Shown piece by piece: positions 34,210 through 42,990 of a stretch of DNA of 64,000 nt. The stretch is from Bdellovibrio bacteriovorus (GTDB taxonomy: Bacteria; Bdellovibrionota; Bdellovibrionia; Bdellovibrionales; Bdellovibrionaceae), in the NCBI RefSeq assembly GCF_002208115.1, contig NZ_CP020946.1, positions 372,001 to 436,000 of the forward strand, given 5' to 3'. A program made the translations under genes and the position numbers. A model generated the notes under the pieces. It was not told where the DNA came from, did not search any database, and worked only from the letters and a program-made list of their open reading frames with translations. How positions within the stretch are numbered: position 1 is the first letter of the stretch; each line of letters begins with the position of its first letter.

Positions 34210-34386
34210 TTATTTGGTGACTTTACTTTTAAAGACGAGAGGACAGATGCCGGCTTTGCAGCAAAGCTTAGCGAGTTCTTTGTTGTCGTAGGTTTTTGTA
34301 AGCATCGCATGTAACAGATTCGTTACATCCCCTGATATCAGAATACTTTGGCATTCGGTTCCGGATACGAAATGGACGATACGCAC
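34210..34386 (-). CDS. 58-residue small protein
   Basis: A short gene: GTG at 34386, with GGGAGG 6 bases upstream, reading MRIVHFVSGTECQS, then a helical middle (TNLLHAMLTKTYDNKELAKL) and the Cys cluster CCKAGIC, ending LVFKSKVTK. Four Cys, three of them close together, suggest metal binding or disulfides. There is no signal peptide. Function unknown; I base the call on the ribosome site, the uninterrupted frame and protein-like composition. Confidence 0.5.
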   Translation of the reverse strand: MRIVHFVSGTECQSILISGDVTNLLHAMLTKTYDNKELAKLCCKAGICPLVFKSKVTK

Positions 34387-34526
34387 TGAGCACCTCCCGC
34401 CTTCTTAGGATAATAGGGAGATTTCTTCAGAATCCATTTATTGAGAACAATTATCAAAAGATGAAAGGTCGTTGAGAATCAAGCTGGATCAGCCCTCCGG
34501 GGAGGGAGGAGGGCTTTGGCTTGGGG

Positions 34527-36260
34527 TTACTTGGCGATGCTAGTGCCGATGTCGCGTGGGTCTGCCACGCCATGCAGTTTGTCGCCTTCTTTTGAGACGG
34601 CCATCACGTTGCAAGGGATCGGGTCGATCTTCACGTCATAGCCCATGTCCTTCAATTGCTTTAAAACTTCCGGCTTCGGCCCTGGCGGGTCGATGAACAA
34701 CACATCCGGCTGCCACTGCTGGTGGTAGCGAACCATGGTGACGGATTGATATAACGGCAATTTGAATTCGACATAGTTCAAAATTGTCTGCGCCACGCAA
34801 CTGATGATGCGTGTGCCGCCCGGAGCCCCCACGGCCATCACCGGCTTGTTATTTTGAAGCAGAATTGTCGGAGACATGCTGCTAAGTGGAGTCTTTTTCG
34901 GAGCGATGGCATTGGGTTTTCCACCGATCGCACCAAACAAATTCGAAGCGCCCACTTGTGCCGAGAAGTCATCCATTTCGTTGTTCAAAACCATGCCTGT
35001 GCCCGGCGCCACGATCGCAGCCCCCATCCAGCCGTTGATGGTCTGAGTGGTGGCGACCGCGTTGCCTTTGGCATCGATCATCGAGATGTGTGTCGTTTCG
35101 GTGGATTCATATCCTGTGACTTTGCCTGCGGAAACCTCGGATGCTTTGCGGGCGCGATTCTCGGGAATCTGCTGACGACGGTCCTTCAGATATTCCGGGG
35201 ACAGCAAAGTTTTCACGGGCACGTCGGTGAACTCGGGATCACCCAGATAAGTCGCACGGTCCGCAAACGCGGATTGTAAGGCGGAAGCAGCCAAGTGAAT
35301 GGACTTTGTGGACAGCGGACCTGCCTTTGCCAGATTGTCAGCTTCCAGCGTGTCCAGGAACTGAATCACGTGAACACCGCCGGAACTTGGCGGTGGCATC
35401 GAAATCACTTCATAACCGTGGAACTTTCCTTCGACGGGTTTGCGCCATTTCACCTGATAGTCGTTGAAATCTTTTTGTGTCAAAAGACCTTTGCGCTCTT
35501 TGGAAAGTTTCAGCATGGACTGCGCAACGGATCCCTTGTAGAAACCGTCTTTGCCTTTTGCGGCGATCAGCTTCAGGGTTTTTGCCAGGTCTTTTTGGAC
35601 CAGTAATGTTCCCAGGGCAGGGGCTTTGCCTTCTTTCGTCAGGAAGATGGCTTTGGCCGCCGGGTCTTGGGCCAGAACATCGGCGCGGTATTCAAGAGCT
35701 CTGTGGAATTCCGGGTAAATTTCAAATCCGTTTTCAGCCAATTCAATTGCCGGCTGCATGACTTGCTTTAAAGGCAGTGACCCGAAGCGCTGATGAATTT
35801 CCAAAAGACCTGCGACCAATCCGGGGACGGCCACAGCCAGAATTCCGTCTTTGGAAAGATCGGAAACGGCCTTTCCATCTTTTCCAATGTACATGTTTTC
35901 AGAGGCCTTCAGCGGCGCACGTTCGCGGAAATCAATCGCGTAGGTGTCACCGGTTTTGGCTTCGTGGAAAAGCATGAAGCCTCCCCCTGCAATCCCGGTG
36001 GACTGGGGACGCTCGACAGAAACTGTGAAGGAAGCGGCCACGACCGCATCGATGATATTTCCGCCGTCAGCAAACATTTTTTCTGCGGCTTTGCTGGAAT
36101 AGCGGCCTTGGGTGGAAATCGCATACTGTGTTCCGTAGGCCTCAGCGGTGGCGTGATCCGGGCGTTCTTTGGCGGTCAGGATGACAGGTGAAGTTGAAGT
36201 CGTCTGACAACCCAGTGCCAGCAGAGAAATTGAAAGTACGAGAAGTTTTGTTTTAGTCAT
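34527..36260 (-). CDS. ggt: gamma-glutamyltransferase (glutathione hydrolase), lipoprotein
   Basis: A 577-residue Ntn-hydrolase that splits glutathione and other gamma-glutamyl compounds. The N-terminus is a lipoprotein signal (lipobox ALGC). The precursor cleaves itself before Thr in ESTETTHISMID; VGAPGGTRII and the substrate-binding SSMSPTILL follow. The ATG at 36260 has GGAG upstream and overlaps the DUF6624 gene by 8 bases. Envelope location lets it use external glutathione, perhaps from prey. Confidence 0.95.
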   Translation of the reverse strand: MTKTKLLVLSISLLALGCQTTSTSPVILTAKERPDHATAEAYGTQYAISTQGRYSSKAAEKMFADGGNIIDAVVAASFTVSVERPQSTGIAGGGFMLFHEAKTGDTYAIDFRERAPLKASENMYIGKDGKAVSDLSKDGILAVAVPGLVAGLLEIHQRFGSLPLKQVMQPAIELAENGFEIYPEFHRALEYRADVLAQDPAAKAIFLTKEGKAPALGTLLVQKDLAKTLKLIAAKGKDGFYKGSVAQSMLKLSKERKGLLTQKDFNDYQVKWRKPVEGKFHGYEVISMPPPSSGGVHVIQFLDTLEADNLAKAGPLSTKSIHLAASALQSAFADRATYLGDPEFTDVPVKTLLSPEYLKDRRQQIPENRARKASEVSAGKVTGYESTETTHISMIDAKGNAVATTQTINGWMGAAIVAPGTGMVLNNEMDDFSAQVGASNLFGAIGGKPNAIAPKKTPLSSMSPTILLQNNKPVMAVGAPGGTRIISCVAQTILNYVEFKLPLYQSVTMVRYHQQWQPDVLFIDPPGPKPEVLKQLKDMGYDVKIDPIPCNVMAVSKEGDKLHGVADPRDIGTSIAK

Positions 36261-36834
36261 TGTTTCTCCATCCGGTTTTAAAGGTCCATTCAATGAATTC
36301 TTTGTGTCGCTTTTCGGGTTCTGGCGGGTGATATTCGCCGTCCATCGGGGTGATCACGAGACTTTCTATGGGATCAAGTCCCATTTCGGCTCTTCGGTTG
36401 TTGAGATTTTTTTCATCCTCAACATCGGTGATGCGCAGGATGCCGTTTTCATCCCAGTCGGCATTGGTGCCGTAAACCTGCTTTCGTCCCTCATAGAAAC
36501 GAATACGGTCAATCAGAATGGCAACGTAACTTTTAGGGACTTTTCCATTCTTGGCCAGATCAATCAGCACGGGTTCCTGCATGCGCATGAACTCTGGCCA
36601 ACTGATTGCGTGCAAAATGATTCTTAAAGCGGCGGTGCAGGCCTCTTCGCCGACAAGGTCGATTGTGGGGAAGCCTTTTTCAACAATCAGGTCATTCAGT
36701 TTTCTGGCATTGCGCAGGTGAACTTTTTCCATCTGGGCGTTGTAACCCTGAAACAACTCGCCCGTGGCAGCCAGTGCTTCACGCACGGCCTCGTCTTCAC
36801 GCATCAGGTGCAGGATTTCTTCTGCATAGCTCAT
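36253..36834 (-). CDS. DUF6624-like protein
   Basis: A 193-residue protein with no signal peptide, resembling DUF6624: a helical N-terminal half, the motif QVYGTNADWDENG, then DEKNLNNRRAEMGLDPIESL. The biochemical role of this family is unknown to me. It overlaps add by 4 bases and ggt by 8, so it is made in a fixed ratio with them. Confidence 0.7.
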   Translation of the reverse strand: MSYAEEILHLMREDEAVREALAATGELFQGYNAQMEKVHLRNARKLNDLIVEKGFPTIDLVGEEACTAALRIILHAISWPEFMRMQEPVLIDLAKNGKVPKSYVAILIDRIRFYEGRKQVYGTNADWDENGILRITDVEDEKNLNNRRAEMGLDPIESLVITPMDGEYHPPEPEKRHKEFIEWTFKTGWRNND

Positions 36835-37856
36835 CCGAAGAATTCCCCCATGATGCGGTTTTTTTCGATGTCCGGAATGAAGCTCGCATCAAAGGCGATC
36901 TGATTGCATTTGTGGAAGTCCTCTTTGGTAAAGCCATGCACGCGGTGAAGGACTTCATAGTCATCACTCAAAGTCGTTGCAAATACGCCGGGATCGTCGG
37001 AATTGATCGTGACCAGAACGCCTGCCTGCATCAGCCTGCGGATCGGGTGTTCTTCGTAAGTCGGGAAGGACTGGGTCAGATAGTTGCTGATCGGGCAAAT
37101 CTCTAGGGGAATGCGGCGGTCTTTCACCAGTTCCAATACGGACGGGTCGTTGATGATCTGAATGCCATGCCCAATTCGTTCTGCACCCAGGATCTCGATG
37201 CTGTCGCGAACCCAATGAGCAGAAACCGGGCTTGGCGTTTCACCAGAATGCACGGTGATGCGCAGGCCCGCCTTTTTGGCTTTTTGGAACAGGGGAGCAA
37301 AGACTTTCGGATCAAAGCCCTCTTCGTTGTCTGCCAGGTCCAGAGCCAAAAAGCTGTCTTTGTGGTCAATGGCGAAATCCACAACTTTTTCCGCAACGTC
37401 AAAGGACTTGATCCTTTGAACGATGCAGATCAGGCCGATCAGCATCGGGAACTGTTTGCGGGCTTGTTCGATGCCTTTTAGCAAAGAGCGGTGGATCTTT
37501 TCGAAAGTCAGGGATTTGTGTCCATCGGCGATAAAGGTCGGCGCATAACGCAACTCAAGAAGACGAACTCCGTCATTAAAGGCGTCCTCACAAGCTTCAT
37601 AGGCGACGCGGGTCAGGATTTCTTCACTGGCCAGAACTTTCTGTGCATTCATGAACTTATTCAGCACCGAACCCAGGTCCTTCATGGGACCCGTAATCAA
37701 AAACTGATCCTTTTGCCCCTGGGAGGTGGGGGCCAGCGGAATGCCCACTTGCGGAGCCAGTTCCAGAATGGTGCTCCAACGCACTGAGCAGTCCAAATGA
37801 CGGTGCAGATCCACTTTCAGGATGTCGCGAATATTGTGAGAATAGAGCCTTTCCAT
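36831..37856 (-). CDS. add: adenosine deaminase
   Basis: A 341-residue zinc enzyme that turns adenosine into inosine. Seen: zinc ligands KVDLHRHLD, RITVHSGE with the catalytic Glu, ERIGHG and NSDDPGVF. The length is normal. There is no signal peptide, so it acts in the cytoplasm. It is the first gene of the add-DUF6624-ggt unit; salvage of prey nucleosides is the likely purpose (inference). It is divergent from the transketolase gene. Confidence 0.95.
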   Translation of the reverse strand: MERLYSHNIRDILKVDLHRHLDCSVRWSTILELAPQVGIPLAPTSQGQKDQFLITGPMKDLGSVLNKFMNAQKVLASEEILTRVAYEACEDAFNDGVRLLELRYAPTFIADGHKSLTFEKIHRSLLKGIEQARKQFPMLIGLICIVQRIKSFDVAEKVVDFAIDHKDSFLALDLADNEEGFDPKVFAPLFQKAKKAGLRITVHSGETPSPVSAHWVRDSIEILGAERIGHGIQIINDPSVLELVKDRRIPLEICPISNYLTQSFPTYEEHPIRRLMQAGVLVTINSDDPGVFATTLSDDYEVLHRVHGFTKEDFHKCNQIAFDASFIPDIEKNRIMGEFFG

Positions 37857-37893
37857 TTGATGTTCCTCGCTCTGGGCAGTAAAACTATATCCT

Positions 37894-39927
37894 ATGACAG
37901 AACCGATTCAGATCAAAACAAAACTCGCAGGCAACCCTACTCAAGAACCTCAATTCAAAAGCTTTGTTAAAAGCAAAGACGGACGTCAGATTCCAGTGGC
38001 CGATCCTAACGCGACTCGCGCCCTTGTTTCTTTGATGGATATGAACGCCGTCCTTGGTGGCGCGGCTTCTCACTATGGCGGTCCTGCTGCTTTGGCGGAA
38101 CTTATGTCCGCACTGCACGGTCATGTGTTTGATGTGGCGGCTCGTGAAAACAAGCAATGGTATGACCTGTTCCATATCGTGAACGACGCAGGTCACTGCG
38201 AAAACGGTCTGTATGCTTTGAAAGCCAATTACAAAATGGCGGGTCTGACTTTGGACAGCCTTAAAAAATTCCGTTCGATCGAAAGCGGTCTGACGGGTCA
38301 CGGTGAAGTGCACTGCTTCCCGGAAGGGGTGTTTATCTCCAACGGTCCTTTGGGTTCTGCGTTCCCGCAGACTCAAGGTGTGGCGATGGGCGAGGCGATC
38401 TCTGGCAAAAACCGTGTGACGGTGACCACGATCTCTGACGGTGCCTGCATGGAAGGTGAAGCGAAAGAAGCTTTCGCGGCAATTCCGGGTCTGGCAAAAA
38501 CCGGCAAGATGGGTCCTTATGTTTTGATCATCAGCGATAACAACACGAAACTTTCCGGTCGTATCGATGCGGAATCTTTCTCGATGACTCCGACCTTCGC
38601 GTCTTTGAAGGACCTGGGTTGGAATGTGATCAACCTTGCTGAAGGCAATGATCTGCAAAAATGTTACGACACGATTGTTAACGCTATCGAGCAGGCCAAA
38701 GCCAATCCGATGGCGCCGGTTGTAATCCACGCAAAAACCGTGAAAGGCATCGGCACCAAGAAAACCGCAGAATCCGCAACGGGCGGTCACGGTTTCCCTC
38801 TGAAAAGCCCTTCTGAATTGCCTGCATTCGTTGGCGAAATTCTGGGTGGCGCGGCTTTGCCGGATGTTTTCAATACCTGGATTGCTGAACTGAACAAATG
38901 GGAAGCGGACATCAAAGCCAGCGGTGTGAAAGATTCCGGTGAAAAAATTCAAGTCGGCATTTCTTCCGCGATGGTGCGTGCACGCAAAGCCGGTTTCCCG
39001 GTTTTGAGTGTGACTTCGGATCTGCCAGGTTCCACAGGGGTTGCGGGCTTCCGTAAAGAATTCCCTCAAGATTCCTTCGACGTGGGTATCGCAGAATCCA
39101 ACATGGTTTCAACAGCGGCGGGTTTGTCCAAGCTGGGTTACATCCCGGTTGTTGATACCTTTGCTCAGTTTGGTGTGACCAAAGGCGCTTTGCCTCTGAC
39201 GATGGGTGCATTGTCTGAAGCGCCGGTGATTGCGGTGTTTTCTCACACCGGTTTCCAGGATGCGGCGGACGGGGCTTCCCACCAAGCGCTCAGCTATGTG
39301 GCGATGGTTTCCTCCATCCCGCATGTGGATGTGTATTCCCTGTCTTGCAGTGAAGAAGCCGACGCTTTGATGTACACGGTGATTGAAAACTTCGCCAAAG
39401 CCCGCAAGGAAGGTAAAGTTCCGAATTCAGCGGTGTTCTTCTTGGGTCGTGAAAACTTCCCTAAGACCTATGTGGCTGGTACTTCCTATGACTTGCGTAA
39501 AGCGCAGGTTCTGGCGGACACGACAGCGGGTAAAACCAAGTCTGTGGCGATTGCAACGACAGGTTCTTTGGTCCCACAAGCTTTGCAGGCGGCTAAAGAT
39601 CTTGAATCCAAAGGTGTGGGTGCGGTTGTTGTGAACTGTGCCTGTGTGAACCATGTGGACGTGGCGACCTTCAAAACTGTTTTGGAAAAAACTCAAGGGC
39701 ACTTGATCACGGTGGAAGATCACCAGTTGCTGGGTGGTTTTGGTCAGATTCTGACTCATGCTCTGATGAATGCCGATGTGACCTTCAAGGTGAAAAGCCT
39801 GGGTGTTCACGGCGAATTCGGTCAAAGTGCTTACACGGCGGCTGACCTTTATCGCAAACACAAGGTGGATGCGTCCGCGATCGTCGAAACCACGGGCACC
39901 TTCTTCCAAAAAAGCGGCGCCTGGTAA
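37894..39927 (+). CDS. tkt: transketolase
   Basis: A 677-residue thiamine-diphosphate enzyme of the pentose-phosphate pathway that exchanges two-carbon units between sugar phosphates. Seen: LTGHGEVHCFPEGV, the ThDP motif SDGACMEGE with SDNNTKLSG, and the catalytic Glu in IAESNMVSTAAGL. That context (AESNM) is closer to animal-type and split transketolases than to E. coli TktA (REHAM). It supplies erythrose-4-phosphate for the DAHP synthase in this window. A terminator follows. Confidence 0.9.
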   Translation: MTEPIQIKTKLAGNPTQEPQFKSFVKSKDGRQIPVADPNATRALVSLMDMNAVLGGAASHYGGPAALAELMSALHGHVFDVAARENKQWYDLFHIVNDAGHCENGLYALKANYKMAGLTLDSLKKFRSIESGLTGHGEVHCFPEGVFISNGPLGSAFPQTQGVAMGEAISGKNRVTVTTISDGACMEGEAKEAFAAIPGLAKTGKMGPYVLIISDNNTKLSGRIDAESFSMTPTFASLKDLGWNVINLAEGNDLQKCYDTIVNAIEQAKANPMAPVVIHAKTVKGIGTKKTAESATGGHGFPLKSPSELPAFVGEILGGAALPDVFNTWIAELNKWEADIKASGVKDSGEKIQVGISSAMVRARKAGFPVLSVTSDLPGSTGVAGFRKEFPQDSFDVGIAESNMVSTAAGLSKLGYIPVVDTFAQFGVTKGALPLTMGALSEAPVIAVFSHTGFQDAADGASHQALSYVAMVSSIPHVDVYSLSCSEEADALMYTVIENFAKARKEGKVPNSAVFFLGRENFPKTYVAGTSYDLRKAQVLADTTAGKTKSVAIATTGSLVPQALQAAKDLESKGVGAVVVNCACVNHVDVATFKTVLEKTQGHLITVEDHQLLGGFGQILTHALMNADVTFKVKSLGVHGEFGQSAYTAADLYRKHKVDASAIVETTGTFFQKSGAW

Positions 39928-39984
39928 CAGGAGGGCCCCCCGCAGTTTTTGGGCCGACACTGCGTTAGGCTATGTGAAATAAAA

Positions 39985-40021
39985 TGAAACCCCACTGTCG
40001 AATGGCTGTGGGGTTTTTTAT
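39985..40021 (+). terminator. intrinsic terminator
   Basis: The stem AAACCCCAC/GTGGGGTTT with a 12-base loop and T6 closes the transketolase gene. Confidence 0.9.
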
Positions 40022-40114
40022 TTGCAGGTCCAAGGTCCGTAAACAGATATTGCCACTAGTAGGTGTCAATCCCTTCGGTGAAAATGGATATATATCAAAA
40101 CTTCTGAGGGGTTC

Positions 40115-41212
40115 ATGAAACTTCTGACCAGCGTGATTGTGTTTGTGATTTTTGGACAGTCAGCAGTGGCGGCAACAATGCCGGCCTTCACGCGTTTTGG
40201 CGAAGGCTTCTCGGTTCAACCCAAGACCGAGAAAAAAGTCACGATGCCCAAAGTGATGTCCCAGGACACTTTGGGGCTTTGTTATTCTTTTGCTGCCGCC
40301 GCGATCATGACTGCGGAAAAATGCCGAATCGAAAAAAAAGACTGTAACAATCTGCCGGATTCAGAGGTGTTTTCCCCTTTGGACGTGGCCCGATTTGGAA
40401 ATGATCCCGACGGAGAGAATACCTTCGAGTCGTCTTACCGTGGTATCCGCGAGGGCGGTCCGGGGGCTTTCACTCTGGAAGTGGCGGCAACGTTTGTCGG
40501 CAACGCGGCTTCTCAGCAGTGCATGTCTCTGGATAAAGTTCTGACGAAAATCGGCGGAGCACAGATGGGGACGGAGGCTCAGGTGGCGGCCTTCAAACGT
40601 TTGCGCAAAAAATACGATGAATACCGCAAGATTGATCCAAACTGCCAAACCTGTCTTTCTGATTTTTTTGCCACGGCCAAGACCGAAGTGGACAAGGATT
40701 TTGCTGTCGACACAGATCCGGCCCGATTGTTAAAGGCTTTCAGCGAAGAGACCTATGAAAAGTTCTTTGACCGGCTTGTGACCCCGAAAGAATGTGCTCG
40801 GGCGAAAAATCGTGCCTACTTTGAGGGGATGGGCTCCACTGAGATAAGTCTGTTTCCCAAGAAGGGGCAGAAGGCAGACTATGCGAACTCTATTGCAGAG
40901 ATTAAAAAGCAATTGTCTGCCGGGCATCCAATACTGCTTTCGAATATTTGTCTGAATGAAAAATACTCCGACGACTGTCCCGCCCCAGGTGTTGAGGGCG
41001 GAAACAAACATGCGACGGTGATTTCCGGTTATCGCCGCATGTGTGACAAAGCCAACAAGTGCTATGATGCAGTTCAGATTCATAATAGCTGGGGGCAGGA
41101 GTGGCAGGACACTTATAACGGTGGCTGGGTCGATGCTGAAACGCTGTTGAACTATACCGGATATCCCGAACAAATGCTGGCCTGGCTGTCAGACAAACCA
41201 AAGGACAAATAA
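40115..41212 (+). CDS. exported papain-like cysteine protease
   Basis: A 365-residue exported protein (signal ending AVAA). The C1A-type active site is visible: Gln50 and Cys56 in SQDTLGLCYSFAA, His299 in NKHATVISGYR, and Asn324 in IHNSWGQEW. A ~200-residue Cys-rich, helical insertion separates Cys from His, longer than in papain, and no separate propeptide is evident. It is probably active in the periplasm, prey or outside. The stop overlaps the next gene (TAATG), which may encode a partner or inhibitor. Confidence 0.85.
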   Translation: MKLLTSVIVFVIFGQSAVAATMPAFTRFGEGFSVQPKTEKKVTMPKVMSQDTLGLCYSFAAAAIMTAEKCRIEKKDCNNLPDSEVFSPLDVARFGNDPDGENTFESSYRGIREGGPGAFTLEVAATFVGNAASQQCMSLDKVLTKIGGAQMGTEAQVAAFKRLRKKYDEYRKIDPNCQTCLSDFFATAKTEVDKDFAVDTDPARLLKAFSEETYEKFFDRLVTPKECARAKNRAYFEGMGSTEISLFPKKGQKADYANSIAEIKKQLSAGHPILLSNICLNEKYSDDCPAPGVEGGNKHATVISGYRRMCDKANKCYDAVQIHNSWGQEWQDTYNGGWVDAETLLNYTGYPEQMLAWLSDKPKDK

Positions 41213-41595
41213 TGAAAATGCTTGCGATGATTTCAGTTTGGATTTTGGTGGCGTCGGCAGCCTGGGCAGACCTGAAGATTTATGATGGCAAAGTATATAA
41301 GCCGTTGAAGGTGCAGGAATACCAGAAATTGAAATTGTCAGTGGATTGTTTTAAGGGAAAAACCCCAAGTTGTGATGCGTGGAAGGCCGCTCAGAAACAG
41401 GCCCCTCGCGCAAATCTGCCTCAAGCCCTCGCGGGAAATCCCGCTGCCAGATATTGTCTGGATGCCGGGGGCGAAAACCGCATCGCCAAATCAGACAAGG
41501 GTGCCGAGTTTGACTATTGCATGTTTAAAGACGGCTCGATGATCGAAGCCTGGGGACTTTATCTGAAGTTTAATCCCGTCAGCGAAAGAAAATAA
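41212..41595 (+). CDS. exported DUF333-like protein
   Basis: A 127-residue exported protein (signal ending AAWA). The C-terminal half matches DUF333: NPAARYCLDAGGENRIAKSD, then EFDYCMFKDGSMIEAW. These short Cys-pair domains occur in secreted proteins and in some predicted protease-inhibitor-like proteins. It starts in the stop of the cysteine protease gene, so the two are translationally coupled; an inhibitor or chaperone role for the protease is a guess. Confidence 0.75.
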   Translation: MKMLAMISVWILVASAAWADLKIYDGKVYKPLKVQEYQKLKLSVDCFKGKTPSCDAWKAAQKQAPRANLPQALAGNPAARYCLDAGGENRIAKSDKGAEFDYCMFKDGSMIEAWGLYLKFNPVSERK

Positions 41596-41664
41596 AAAAG
41601 CCCCGGGGAATCCCAAGGGCCTTTAATGAACGCCGATTTACGCGGCGTTTATGCAGAAGTAAGC

Positions 41665-41703
41665 AGGTACCTTTTTAGAGGGTGCCGCAGAGGTACCTTT
41701 TTA
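41665..41703. repeat. short direct repeat AGGTACCTTTTTA
   Basis: The 13-base word AGGTACCTTTTTA occurs at 41665-41677 and 41691-41703, each with the palindrome AGGTACCT. The second copy overlaps the stop of the minus-strand gene. Its meaning is unknown; it may be a tiny duplication or part of a terminator. Confidence 0.5.
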
Positions 41704-42105
41704 CTTAATGGAAACTTCGCATTGGAAGGTGCCGACTTCGGTTTGTTCGCCCAGGCCCCACCAGTATACTTTGGCAGTGTGGTCGACAACGCTGATGACC
41801 AGTTCGAATTCGTAGGATGCTTCAACCCAGAAATCATAACGAACTTCAGTGTCAGAAGCGGCGCTGGATTCTCTTGCCAATGCCGGACCGTTTTTGTCCA
41901 GAGTGGAAACAGAGTAATCACCAACACTCAAAGACCAGTTCTTCGCGTCTTCGATCAGAAGTACAGTGGGATTTTTTTGGATGTTGAAATCTTCAGATAC
42001 ATCCGGGCTTTGGGAAAGTTTGGTAGCTTGGCAGTCAAAAACTCTCTGGCCGGCGAAAGACAGGCTGGAGAAAAGCATCGCAGTCACAAAAAAGATAGAT
42101 TTCAT
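41701..42105 (-). CDS. small exported protein
   Basis: A 134-residue protein with a signal peptide (ending SLSFA). The mature part is beta-rich with two Cys (VFDCQAT near the start and TFQCEVS near the end) that could form a disulfide. A middle segment YDFWVEASYEFELVISVV looks like paired strands. Function unknown; it converges with the DUF333 gene. Confidence 0.75.
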   Translation of the reverse strand: MKSIFFVTAMLFSSLSFAGQRVFDCQATKLSQSPDVSEDFNIQKNPTVLLIEDAKNWSLSVGDYSVSTLDKNGPALARESSAASDTEVRYDFWVEASYEFELVISVVDHTAKVYWWGLGEQTEVGTFQCEVSIK

Positions 42106-42222
42106 GATTTTGTCCTTTGTTTAATGGCGTCTTGCTATCTCGTTTAGGGCGAAAAGTCTTTGATAGAAAACCCGCAGGCTTTCAGGCCCGCGGGTTTGTA
42201 TTGGAATCTCTTAAAAAAGCTC

Positions 42223-42720
42223 TTAAGCGGCTTTGGCTTCTTCGTGGTGAGAGAACTGCGCCATCTGACCCATTTGATCCTGATTGAACGCAGACACGAT
42301 ATCCACAAGGATAACGACTTTATTGTCGACTTTACCCATACCACGCACGAAGGACATCGCGTGTTCGTTGCCCAGAACCGGAGATGGTTCGATTTGGTTT
42401 TCCTGAAGGTCCACAACCTCTTTTACAGAGTCCACGATCATGCCCACCTGACCGATTTCAGTATCGATCACGATGATGCAGGTGTCGCGGGTTGTGTCCT
42501 GAGACTGCATGCCGAATTTAATGCGCAAGTTCACTACTGGAATGATCTTGCCGCGAAGGTTCATCACACCTTTTACATAATCAGGAGTGCGAGGCACTGG
42601 AGTGATTTCGCCGAACTGATTGATCTCGCGCACTGTTTCGATGGCCACACCATACTGCTCTGCCATCAATTGGAAAGTTAGATACTGACCGGGTTTTGCT
42701 TTCATGGATACATCGCTCAT
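42223..42720 (-). CDS. cheW: chemotaxis coupling protein CheW
   Basis: A 165-residue CheW domain linking chemoreceptors to CheA. Seen: YLTFQLMAEQYGVAIETVRE, VKGVMNLRGKIIPVVNLRIKF, and IVDSVKEVVDL. The ATG at 42720 has AAAGG upstream; a longer frame to 42849 adds an unlikely basic N-terminus. It diverges from cheA across a ~270-base region that should hold both promoters. The tail HHEEAKAA is variable. Confidence 0.93.
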   Translation of the reverse strand: MSDVSMKAKPGQYLTFQLMAEQYGVAIETVREINQFGEITPVPRTPDYVKGVMNLRGKIIPVVNLRIKFGMQSQDTTRDTCIIVIDTEIGQVGMIVDSVKEVVDLQENQIEPSPVLGNEHAMSFVRGMGKVDNKVVILVDIVSAFNQDQMGQMAQFSHHEEAKAA

Positions 42721-42990
42721 CGTATTACGCCTTTCAAAGTCGTGATTAAAAATCTTAACAATAGACTCTTCGCGAAAAAACCAAGGTGACTTAAGAGGAT
42801 TTCTCGGTGGGATGGAAAAAATAATATTCTCGGATATTTGGCGGCTCATAGTGGGACAATGGTCCTGTGTTTCATTAATTCTTTACACCAAAGGGTGGAT
42901 TGATTCTCATTCTGGACCAAGGGTCTAAATAGCTCAGATGTTCGATCACCGATACATCAATGTGATTTTCTAATCTCCATGGAGCGCACA

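Noticed and set aside
34024-34314. 96-codon plus-strand frame between pip and ggt
   Set aside because: It has no ribosome site and runs through the inverted-repeat element; the 58-residue minus-strand gene is better supported.
37885-39069. 394-codon open frame on the strand opposite transketolase
   Set aside because: It is a shadow of a strongly coding gene: composition is rich in His, Arg and Phe, no domain is visible, and transketolase in the other strand is certain.
42924-42955. Possible flagellar sigma-28 promoter before cheA (TAAA ... ACCGATAC)
   Set aside because: The -10 part matches 6 of 8 bases, but the spacing is about 3 bases too long and the -35 part is weak.
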